Positions 31,625-38,994 of a DNA stretch of 38,994 nucleotides are shown piece after piece. Position numbers and translations under genes: made by a program. Source of the stretch: Methylophilaceae bacterium (lineage in GTDB: Bacteria; Pseudomonadota; Gammaproteobacteria; Burkholderiales; Methylophilaceae); assembly GCA_014190615.1 (NCBI GenBank), contig BJGS01000001.1, positions 1 through 38,994 of the forward strand, read 5' to 3'. The stretch's first letter is position 1. The number at the start of each line of letters is the position of its first letter. A model generated the notes under the pieces. It did no database searches and was not told the DNA's origin. It saw only the letters and a list, made by a program, of their open reading frames with translations.

Positions 31625-33307
31625 TTAAGATAGCATCCTTAACTGAATCTGGATTTTTTTATTACCATTAAACTCATTAGAATCAACCTGATAGATAGCT
31701 TTTATCTTGCGAGGAAGATGCTCGCTATGATTAAAATAGATAGCTTCAAATACCTTGTTTTGTAATAGAAGATTTAACTTTAAGTGTTTATCTGCAAGGA
31801 TTTTTTGTTGTACAACTTCAAATTCACCTTCAAAAATAGGAAGTGGAAAACCTTGTCCCCATACTTGCGAATTAATATGCTCAATATCCTCATACGTCAC
31901 TTCTGAAAAATTAAATGCTTCATCAACTTCAATAGTCAACTCAAGATCATCTGAAGTAATTAATCCCTGAACAGTTTCCTCAAATAAAGTAACAAAACGA
32001 TCAAAATCTTTTTCTCTAATCGTCAGTCCAGCTGCCATTGCATGGCCGCCAAATGTAATAAGAATACTGGAGTCTTTTTTTGAAATAAGATCAAGTGCAT
32101 CCCTTAAATGAAGTGATTGAATTGATCTGCCTGATCCCTTAAGAATACCTTCATCAGATTTTGCAAAAACAATGGCGGGTCGATGGTATTTATCTTTTAT
32201 ACGAGATGCAATAATACCAATCACACCCTGATGCCAAGTAGGATCATAAAGCGCAATACTAAATTGCGCATCACAATTGACATCATGTAACTGAATGGAA
32301 GCTCCATCTTTCATTTCAGATTCAATTGATCTTCTTTTAAGATTTAAAGCTTCAAGTGATGATGCAATAAAACGTGCATCCTCATAATTTTCTGATAAAA
32401 GACATTGAATGCCTAATGTCATGTCTTCAAGTCTACCTGCTGCATTAAGTCTTGGCGCAATACTAAAAGCTAAATCAGATGTATGAAACTGTGATGGATT
32501 TTTTTTAGTTAATGCCATCAATGCACGAATACCAGGATTAGCTTGGCCCGATCTAATTTTACGAATACCATATTCAACTAAAGTGCGATTATTACGATCT
32601 AAAGGTACTAAATCTGCAACCGTGCCTAAAGCAACAAGATCGATCAATTGCATGAGATTTGGCTCTGGTTGATCTTTAAAATATTCTCGCTTTCTAAGTT
32701 CCGCTCTTAACGCTAACATCACATAAAAAATTACGCCTACGCCACATAGATATTTACTTGGAAAATCACACCCATATTGATTTGGATTCACAATGCATTT
32801 AGCGCGAGGCAATTCGTCCCCAGGAAGATGGTGATCAGTCACTAAGACATCAATGCCATAAAGATTTGCTCTATCCACACCTTCAACGCTCGCAATGCCG
32901 TTATCCACAGTAATAATAATTTTAGGATTTTTTTCTTTTGCTAAATCAACAATTTCAGGCGTTAATCCATAACCAAATTCAAATCGATTAGGCACTAAAT
33001 AATCTACATCAGCACCCATCATTTTAAGTGCCCTTACCCCTACAGCCGTTGAAGTTGCCCCATCAGTATCATAATCACCAATAATTAAAATTCTATGTTT
33101 TTGCATAATGGCGTCAGCTAAGATTGATGCCATGAGATGATTGTTTGTCAACGCTTCTGGTGGAATAATTTTTTCAATAGAAAGTGTTGCGTCATCAATG
33201 TGCTTAATGCCTCGCGCTGAATAGAACTTTGCTAAGTGAGGATTAAGTCCTGAACTTATTAATGTATCTAGAGCTTTATAGTCAACTTTTTTTGATTTAA
33301 TGAACAT
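31625..33307 (-). CDS. recJ: Single-stranded-DNA-specific exonuclease RecJ
   Basis: DHH-type motifs ILIIGDYDTDGATSTAVG, VLVTDHHLPGD, LVALGTVADLVPL, FGGHAMAAGLT. Confidence 0.96.
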   Translation of the reverse strand: MFIKSKKVDYKALDTLISSGLNPHLAKFYSARGIKHIDDATLSIEKIIPPEALTNNHLMASILADAIMQKHRILIIGDYDTDGATSTAVGVRALKMMGADVDYLVPNRFEFGYGLTPEIVDLAKEKNPKIIITVDNGIASVEGVDRANLYGIDVLVTDHHLPGDELPRAKCIVNPNQYGCDFPSKYLCGVGVIFYVMLALRAELRKREYFKDQPEPNLMQLIDLVALGTVADLVPLDRNNRTLVEYGIRKIRSGQANPGIRALMALTKKNPSQFHTSDLAFSIAPRLNAAGRLEDMTLGIQCLLSENYEDARFIASSLEALNLKRRSIESEMKDGASIQLHDVNCDAQFSIALYDPTWHQGVIGIIASRIKDKYHRPAIVFAKSDEGILKGSGRSIQSLHLRDALDLISKKDSSILITFGGHAMAAGLTIREKDFDRFVTLFEETVQGLITSDDLELTIEVDEAFNFSEVTYEDIEHINSQVWGQGFPLPIFEGEFEVVQQKILADKHLKLNLLLQNKVFEAIYFNHSEHLPRKIKAIYQVDSNEFNGNKKIQIQLRMLS

Positions 33308-34220
33308 TGAAATATTTTTTTACTGTATTAGTTTTTTTCCATAATTTAAGTATCTGCATAAATTGATTATCAATATGCAGTAAATGATCTTGATAACTTA
33401 CATAGATGTCCAGTGTCTTTATTTTTCTTTTTTTAAAGTTATTCCATATAAGCCCTAAAATCCGATCAATATCTTCGTCATTTTCAAGTGCAATTAACGT
33501 GTCTTGATTAAAGCTTGCTTGATCTAAGATATCTAATGGTTGAAGAGAAATTTGTGCGTCAATTGATATCAATTTCTTTAAGAATGCAGCATTAGAAAAT
33601 ATGGCCGCATAGCGATTAAGAATGCCCTTAGGCAATGATCCACCTCCTGAAAACCAAATACTATTAGCTGAAAGTGCTCCTCTTTTTGAGCGTTCATGAT
33701 TAATAGGATGGTCAAAAAGAAACATTTGAATTTCGTTCATAAAAGCATGCCATGACATCGCTTCCTCACCTTGCGGCATAAATAAATCGATAGATTGAGG
33801 TTTTATATGCGCAAACGATGTTGTTTTAATTTTTGGTCTTATTGTGAGTTCGAGAAATAAACGTCCCTCATGATTTAATGTAAATTTCTGAATATCACTC
33901 TGAAATATTTTATTAAGTGAGTCGCATAAATCTTTAATTTCATTTTGTGTAAAATCATCCGTAAATCTTTTTTCTAAAAAGAATGTATCTCTTTGAAGGC
34001 TCAAATAAACAGGGTCTGCATATAGGTAATAAGAGGCTTGGTTTTCTTGATAATCAATTGAAGCTAGTGGGTAATCTGGGCTTGGTTTTATGTCAAATAG
34101 CTGACATATTAATTCTTCATACGAAAGCTTTGTAGATTGAGCATGTCCGATCGTTAAAAATCGATCGAGTAATGGATGATTAAACTCAAGAGCAAACTTA
34201 CAAAGAAGTGTGGTATTCAA
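33297..34220 (-). CDS. Uncharacterised COG4255-like protein (sometimes labelled phosphoglycerate mutase) overlapping recJ
   Basis: ORF with ANSIWFSGGGSLPKG motif; overlaps the recJ start by 11 nt. Confidence 0.7.
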   Translation of the reverse strand: MNTTLLCKFALEFNHPLLDRFLTIGHAQSTKLSYEELICQLFDIKPSPDYPLASIDYQENQASYYLYADPVYLSLQRDTFFLEKRFTDDFTQNEIKDLCDSLNKIFQSDIQKFTLNHEGRLFLELTIRPKIKTTSFAHIKPQSIDLFMPQGEEAMSWHAFMNEIQMFLFDHPINHERSKRGALSANSIWFSGGGSLPKGILNRYAAIFSNAAFLKKLISIDAQISLQPLDILDQASFNQDTLIALENDEDIDRILGLIWNNFKKRKIKTLDIYVSYQDHLLHIDNQFMQILKLWKKTNTVKKYFNVH

Positions 34221-34242
34221 ACTACAAAGAAATAATAAAATG

Positions 34243-34329
34243 TGGTGCCCGGGGCCGGAATCGAACCGGCACGACCTTGCGATCGAGAGATTTTAAGTCT
34301 CTTGTGTCTACCAATTTCACCACCCGGGC
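34243..34329 (-). tRNA. tRNA-Leu(TAA)
   Basis: Reverse complement GCCCGGGTGGTGAAATTGGTAGACACAAGAGACTTAAAATCTCTCGATCGCAAGGTCGTGCCGGTTCGATTCCGGCCCCGGGCACCA. Confidence 0.96.
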
Positions 34330-34397
34330 CTTTTGAAATAAAACTAAGACCGAATTTTATCACTAATTATTCTTTAATATCCCTAAGCACTAATAAG

Positions 34398-34471
34398 TGG
34401 AGGCGCGAGCCAGAATCGAACTGGCGTCTACGGCTTTGCAGGCCGCTGCATAACCATTTTGCTATCGCGCC
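34398..34471 (-). tRNA. tRNA-Cys(GCA)
   Basis: Reverse complement GGCGCGATAGCAAAATGGTTATGCAGCGGCCTGCAAAGCCGTAGACGCCAGTTCGATTCTGGCTCGCGCCTCCA. Confidence 0.96.
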
Positions 34472-34496
34472 ACATGAATGTCTCCAAAATTAAAAA

Positions 34497-34516
34497 GGGG
34501 AAGACAATGCTTCCCC
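34497..34516 (-). terminator. Intrinsic-terminator-like hairpin between tRNA-Gly and tRNA-Cys
   Basis: GGGGAAG-acaatg-CTTCCCC, followed on the minus strand by TTTTTA. Confidence 0.7.
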
Positions 34517-34526
34517 GATTATTATT

Positions 34527-34602
34527 TGGAGCGGGAAACGAGTCTCGAACTCGCGACCTCAACCTTGGCAAGGTTGCGCTCTACCAACTGAGCTATTCCC
34601 GC
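34527..34602 (-). tRNA. tRNA-Gly(GCC)
   Basis: Reverse complement GCGGGAATAGCTCAGTTGGTAGAGCGCAACCTTGCCAAGGTTGAGGTCGCGAGTTCGAGACTCGTTTCCCGCTCCA. Confidence 0.97.
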
Positions 34603-34671
34603 GTAAAGAACCCAGTATTTTAGCGTTTTTTGAGCTACTGTCAATTTAAAGTCTTGTCTCATCCTTAAGGA

Positions 34672-35250
34672 TTACCTTATTTTTACGCTCTTTCTTAGGG
34701 TAGGCCAAGCCACACGGATGTAATAAGCCATCGAAATTACAGTCAAAAATGCGGCAATGTTGATCAATACATTCCCTATCCACTTTACATTGATAAACCA
34801 TAAATCGTCATGGTAAAGAAGAAATAAAATAGCGATCATTTGGATTACTGTCTTTAGTTTTCCAATGAACATAACAGCCATACCTCCAGGTCTCCCAATT
34901 GTTGCCATCCATTCTCGGAGAGAGCTAATAGAAAGCTCACGGCCAATGATGATTAGGGAAATAATTGCGTTTACTCGGTCAAGCTCTAATAAAACAAGAA
35001 GTGCTGCAATCACCATCAATTTATCTGCTACAGGATCGAAAAACGCACCAAATTTAGAGGCTTGGTTTAAATATCGCGCAAAAAATCCATCTAACCAATC
35101 TGTAATAGCTGCAAATAAAAAAATACCAGCCCCAATCCAATTCATCAAAGATTGATTAATTAAAGTATGTGGAAAGTAATAAATACCTACAAAACAAGGT
35201 ATCAAAACAACCCTGAAGAAAGTGAGCGCATTAGGAACATTAATTTTCAT
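34672..35250 (-). CDS. pgsA: CDP-diacylglycerol-glycerol-3-phosphate 3-phosphatidyltransferase
   Basis: CDP-alcohol phosphatidyltransferase motif TDWLDGFFARYLNQASKFGAFFDPVADKLMV. Confidence 0.96.
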   Translation of the reverse strand: MKINVPNALTFFRVVLIPCFVGIYYFPHTLINQSLMNWIGAGIFLFAAITDWLDGFFARYLNQASKFGAFFDPVADKLMVIAALLVLLELDRVNAIISLIIIGRELSISSLREWMATIGRPGGMAVMFIGKLKTVIQMIAILFLLYHDDLWFINVKWIGNVLINIAAFLTVISMAYYIRVAWPTLRKSVKIR

Positions 35251-35263
35251 AGGCTTTTATTTC

Positions 35264-37060
35264 TTAATGAAAGTAATCATAAATTTTTTCAGCTAATTTT
35301 TTATCAATGCCATCAACCATAATAATTTCTTCAATACTAGCATTTTTAATACGCTCTATACCGCCAAAATAGACGAGCAAATTCTTCCTCTTTTGTGAGC
35401 CAATCCCTTCAATATCTTCCAAAGAGGAAGTAATCCTTTTTTTAGCGCGCTTGGCTCTGTGGCCTGAAATTGCAAAACGATGGGCCTCATCTCTAATTTG
35501 CTGAATGAGATGAAATCCAACATTATCTTTTTTAACAATAATAGGCTCATTTTTTCCTTCTAAAAAAAGCTGTTCCAATCCCGGCTTTCTTCCCTCACCT
35601 TTTGCAATACCAACAAGCAATATGTCGCTTAAACCTAATTCTTGAATTACCTCAATAGCAATATTGAGTTGTCCTTTGCCGCCGTCAATAAAAATCAGAT
35701 CGGGTTTAATTCCTTCGCCAGTTGCAATCTTTTTATATCGTCGATTTAGCACTTCTCGCATAGCCCCATAATCGTCTCCGGGAGTAATGCCTTCGATATT
35801 AAAACGTCTATATTCTTTATTCTGAAGATTGCCCTTATCAAACACCACGCACGATGCCACTGTGCCTTCTCCCATCGTATGGCTAATATCAAAACATTCA
35901 ATTCTTGAAAATGAATCTGATAAATTAAAAATGGCTTTCAATGCTTCAACACGATTTTCTTGGCTCTCTGTTTGCATTAATTTTTGCTTTAAAGCAATCA
36001 GCGCATTTTTTTGTGCCATGGTGAGCCAAACGCGTTTATCGCCAATAGCCTTATTAATTACTTTAACTTCGATGTCATAATTTAATTTAAAAAATTCAGA
36101 TAGAAGTGATTGATTGACATGTTCTTGCGTCACAATTAATTTAGGTATCGTCTGATTTGTATAGTATTGCGCAATAAATGTTTCAATCACATCTTGAGTT
36201 TCAATATCCGCAGCGTTTTTAGGAAAAAAACTTTTATCTCCTAAATGCCTCCCTGCTCGAATCATCACTAAGTTTAAGCAATATTCACCAGCTTCTTCAA
36301 CGCACGCAATAATATCAGCATCACTCGCACTAAAATCGCTAACAAATTGTTTTGTTCTTACCTGTCTTAAGCTTTGAATACGATCTCGATATAAAGCAGC
36401 ATGCTCATATGCATGTGAGATTGCAGCATCATTCATTTGGTTTGTAAGCTGGCTAATAACTTCGCTATCTTTACCTTCTAAAAATAGCGATGCATGTTTA
36501 ATATCATTTTTATACTCATCCTCTTGAATAAGATCAACACAAGGGGCTGTGCATCTATGAATCTGATATTGAAGACAAGGTCGTGATCTATTTTTAAATA
36601 CTGAATTTTCGCATGTTCTTAATTTAAAAACTTTTTGCAAAAGCTGAATACTCTCTCTTACAGCATTTGTATTTGGAAAGGGTCCAAAATATTGATTTCC
36701 TTTTTTCTGAGCCCCACGATGAAAAGCTAAGCGCGGATATTTTTCGCCAGTTAATACAATATAGGGATACGATTTGTCATCTCTAAAAATAACGTTATAA
36801 CGGGGCATGTGAGACTTGATCATATTGTTTTCTAAGATCAAAGCCTCGGCTTCGGAGTGCGTGACGGTAATTTCAATATGGTCAATGTGGCCGACCATCA
36901 TTTTTGTTCTTGGACTTACAATAGTTTTAACAAAATAAGATGAAACTCTTTTTTTTAAATCCTTCGCTTTGCCTACATAAATAACTTCCCCTGCCTGGTT
37001 AATCATCCGATAAACACCAGGCAAATTAGGAAGCGTTTTTAAAAAGGGTTTTATATCCAT
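35264..37060 (-). CDS. uvrC: Excinuclease ABC subunit C
   Basis: GIY-YIG-type start LPNLPGVYRMINQAGEVIYVGKAKDLKKRVSSYF; C-terminal HhH domain. Confidence 0.98.
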   Translation of the reverse strand: MDIKPFLKTLPNLPGVYRMINQAGEVIYVGKAKDLKKRVSSYFVKTIVSPRTKMMVGHIDHIEITVTHSEAEALILENNMIKSHMPRYNVIFRDDKSYPYIVLTGEKYPRLAFHRGAQKKGNQYFGPFPNTNAVRESIQLLQKVFKLRTCENSVFKNRSRPCLQYQIHRCTAPCVDLIQEDEYKNDIKHASLFLEGKDSEVISQLTNQMNDAAISHAYEHAALYRDRIQSLRQVRTKQFVSDFSASDADIIACVEEAGEYCLNLVMIRAGRHLGDKSFFPKNAADIETQDVIETFIAQYYTNQTIPKLIVTQEHVNQSLLSEFFKLNYDIEVKVINKAIGDKRVWLTMAQKNALIALKQKLMQTESQENRVEALKAIFNLSDSFSRIECFDISHTMGEGTVASCVVFDKGNLQNKEYRRFNIEGITPGDDYGAMREVLNRRYKKIATGEGIKPDLIFIDGGKGQLNIAIEVIQELGLSDILLVGIAKGEGRKPGLEQLFLEGKNEPIIVKKDNVGFHLIQQIRDEAHRFAISGHRAKRAKKRITSSLEDIEGIGSQKRKNLLVYFGGIERIKNASIEEIIMVDGIDKKLAEKIYDYFH

Positions 37061-37064
37061 TGAC

Positions 37065-37244
37065 TTAACCTAACAAACTTCCTCCTACAGACCAATCTTC
37101 ACCTTTTACCTCATCAAATACAATGTAAGTATAAGAGGCAGGCTTATGTGCAACTTTTTCCATAAGCTGCGTTATTTCTTTTGCAATTGTTTCTTTTTGG
37201 TCGCGATTCAAAGTTCCTGCTAACTTGATATTGATATAAGGCAT
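37065..37244 (-). CDS. 4-oxalocrotonate tautomerase family protein (59 aa)
   Basis: MPYINIKLAGTLNRDQKETIAKEITQLMEKVAHKPASYTYIVFDEVKGEDWSVGGSLLG with catalytic Pro2; not in the supplied ORF track. Confidence 0.93.
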   Translation of the reverse strand: MPYINIKLAGTLNRDQKETIAKEITQLMEKVAHKPASYTYIVFDEVKGEDWSVGGSLLG

Positions 37245-37246
37245 AT

Positions 37247-37879
37247 TTAACTCTCCATTTCTCTTTTGATTGATTGAAAAACACTAAAAAACATTTCCTC
37301 TGTCAGTCTCTTCGTTTGTGTATTGTATCGACTGCAATGATAACTATCATACAAAACTAGTTGACTGGGTAAATCATGACGGGCGCCATGTGAAAATACA
37401 TAATCGGATTTTTTTAATTGAAAAGCGGTTAACACAGATTGGTGGGCAATACTTCCCAAAGCCAATATAAACGACTGAGGTTGAAGTGATTTTAATTCTG
37501 CCTTGAGATAGTGATTACATTGTTTTATTTCTTTAGGTTCGGGCTTATTTTGTGGGGGCAAACATTTCACTGCGTTTGTGATTCTGCAATTCATAAGACG
37601 TAATGGATCCTCGGCTGAAATCGACTCTTGTTGATTTGAAAACCCAAAATGAAATAATGCTTTATATAAAAGAATGCCTGCATGATCCCCAGTAAATGGC
37701 CTGCCCGTCCTATTCGCACCATGCATACCAGGAGCTAATCCTACAATCAATAAACGAATAGATGTATCGCCAAACGGGGGTACAGGCTTACAAAAATAAT
37801 CGGGCTGATCTAATTTGACTTGATCTAAAAATGAAGCAAGCCTGGGGCATTCTCTACAGTCTTCTTTGTATTGGGTCAT
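37247..37879 (-). CDS. Uracil-DNA glycosylase superfamily protein (family 5/UDGb-like)
   Basis: CRECPRLASF, LLIVGLAPGMHGANRTGRPFTGDHAG, RITNAVKCLPPQNKP. Confidence 0.88.
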   Translation of the reverse strand: MTQYKEDCRECPRLASFLDQVKLDQPDYFCKPVPPFGDTSIRLLIVGLAPGMHGANRTGRPFTGDHAGILLYKALFHFGFSNQQESISAEDPLRLMNCRITNAVKCLPPQNKPEPKEIKQCNHYLKAELKSLQPQSFILALGSIAHQSVLTAFQLKKSDYVFSHGARHDLPSQLVLYDSYHCSRYNTQTKRLTEEMFFSVFQSIKREMES

Positions 37880-37954
37880 TATTTAGTATCGTGAGAATTC
37901 ACGTATTTTATCTATAAACTCTATAATAGCCCATGTTCATCACGACCTCTATTC

Positions 37955-38794
37955 ATGCTTAGTTATCGACACGGTTTTCATGCAGGCAACCATGCAGACG
38001 TGCTAAAACATATTGTTTTAACGCTCATTTTGGATTACCTGAAGCAAAAAAATAAACCTTATTGGTTTATTGATACACATGCGGGTGCAGGTAAGTATTC
38101 ACTCGAAAGTGATTTCTCAAATAAAACATCTGAACATCTTGATGGTATTGGAAAGATCTTCCATGACGAAAAAAAACCATTAGCGTTATCAAAATATATT
38201 GAAATCATTCGTCATTTAAACGGTGGCGATCAATTAAAACAATATCCTGGCTCACCTTGGATTGCGAGCCAACTCTTATCTTATGAGGATAAAATAAGGC
38301 TGTTTGAATTACATCCTACTGACTTAACTTCGCTTCTTCATGTCTTAGGTAGAAAATCGAATACTAAAATCTATGGTGAAGACGGCTTTAACGGGTTAAA
38401 GGTAATGATTCCACCGCCACCAAAAAGAGCGCTTGTATTAACAGACCCCTCTTATGAAATTAAAAATGATTACCTTAAAGTCGTAGAATCCCTAAAAGAT
38501 AGCTTAAAGCGTTTTGAAACTGGAATCTATATGGTCTGGTGCCCTTTGATTGATCGAAGCGAACCCTTGGTAATGCTAAAACAACTACAAAAATTGAACA
38601 CTAAAGAATGGCTTTATATAAGTCTTTCGATCGCAAAACCTAGTGATGATATCGGCATGTTTGGAAGCTATCTTTTTATCATTAACCCCCCTTGGAAACT
38701 TAAAGAACAAATAGAAGAAATCATGCCTTATTTAAGCCATCAATTAGGCCTTAACGGCCACGGTTCTTATGAAATTGAAGCAAAAACGAGTTAA
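37955..38794 (+). CDS. rlmJ: 23S rRNA (adenine(2030)-N(6))-methyltransferase RlmJ
   Basis: MLSYRHGFHAGNHADVLKHIVLTLIL, DTHAGAGKYSL, LTDPSYEIKNDY. Confidence 0.96.
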   Translation: MLSYRHGFHAGNHADVLKHIVLTLILDYLKQKNKPYWFIDTHAGAGKYSLESDFSNKTSEHLDGIGKIFHDEKKPLALSKYIEIIRHLNGGDQLKQYPGSPWIASQLLSYEDKIRLFELHPTDLTSLLHVLGRKSNTKIYGEDGFNGLKVMIPPPPKRALVLTDPSYEIKNDYLKVVESLKDSLKRFETGIYMVWCPLIDRSEPLVMLKQLQKLNTKEWLYISLSIAKPSDDIGMFGSYLFIINPPWKLKEQIEEIMPYLSHQLGLNGHGSYEIEAKTS

Positions 38795-38825
38795 AATAAC
38801 ACTATATATCTCATAGGATTTCTAC

Positions 38826-38994
38826 ATGCAATTATCAACACTCAATGCCCTCTCTCCGCTTGATGGAAGATATGCTAAAAAAGTAGATAATTTGCGCCAA
38901 TATTTTAGTGAATTTGCCCTGATCAAATTCCGTGTTGAAGTTGAGATTAAATGGCTCATTTCATTATCTGATGAAAAAGTAATTAAAGAGGTGA
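38826..38994 (+). CDS. purB: Adenylosuccinate lyase, 5' end only (runs off the window)
   Basis: MQLSTLNALSPLDGRYAKKVDNLRQYFSEFALIKFRVEVEIKWLISLSDEK. Confidence 0.93.
   Translation, partial: MQLSTLNALSPLDGRYAKKVDNLRQYFSEFALIKFRVEVEIKWLISLSDEKVIKEV

Noticed and set aside
34242-34493. 83-aa plus-strand ORF (MVPGAGIEPARPCDREI...)
   Set aside because: This is a translation of antisense tRNA-Leu and tRNA-Cys genes, a well-known false-positive protein type. The same holds for 30264-30446 over tRNA-Leu(GAG).
37890-37903. CGTGAGAATTCACG palindrome between the UDG gene and rlmJ
   Set aside because: Short dyad (5-bp arms) without a T-run; could be a chance or promoter element, too weak to call.
1-38994. 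CRISPR arrays, insertion sequences, prophage genes, toxin-antitoxin or other defence systems
   Set aside because: Searched by eye; no repeat-spacer arrays, transposase motifs, phage structural genes or recognisable defence proteins found.

Overview
This is an AT-rich (low-GC) bacterial chromosomal segment. Gene content and order look like a betaproteobacterium with a compact genome. A member of Methylophilales (OM43/Methylopumilus-like) is plausible, because an orphan PQQ precursor peptide gene (pqqA) is present, but taxonomy is inference only. Most of the window is conserved housekeeping sequence on the minus strand: thrS-infC-rpmI-rplT-pheS-pheT-ihfA-MerR-tRNA-Pro; tpiA-secG-tRNA-Leu(GAG)-nuoABCDEFGHIJKLMN-DUF2818-like-epimerase; uvrC-pgsA-tRNA-Gly-tRNA-Cys-tRNA-Leu(TAA)-COG4255-like-recJ. 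It also carries sthA, a Gfo/Idh/MocA oxidoreductase, a SpmA/SpmB-type nucleoside-recognition membrane protein, a family-5-like UDG, rlmJ and the 5' end of purB. I see no CRISPR array, transposase, toxin-antitoxin pair, defence island or biosynthetic cluster, and no clear candidate for a new multi-gene system. The best leads are small: (1) a 3' fragment of tRNA-Lys(CTT) at the left edge, which looks like an attR scar of an island lying outside the window; (2) a 23-aa orphan pqqA missed by the ORF track, with a perfect 8-bp dyad upstream; (3) a MerR regulator whose helix-turn-helix lies upstream of any ATG/GTG/TTG start, overlapping the end of ihfA; (4) infC starting at ATC; (5) a strong terminator hairpin just upstream of pheS; (6) several unannotated microproteins (22, 57 and 59 aa).
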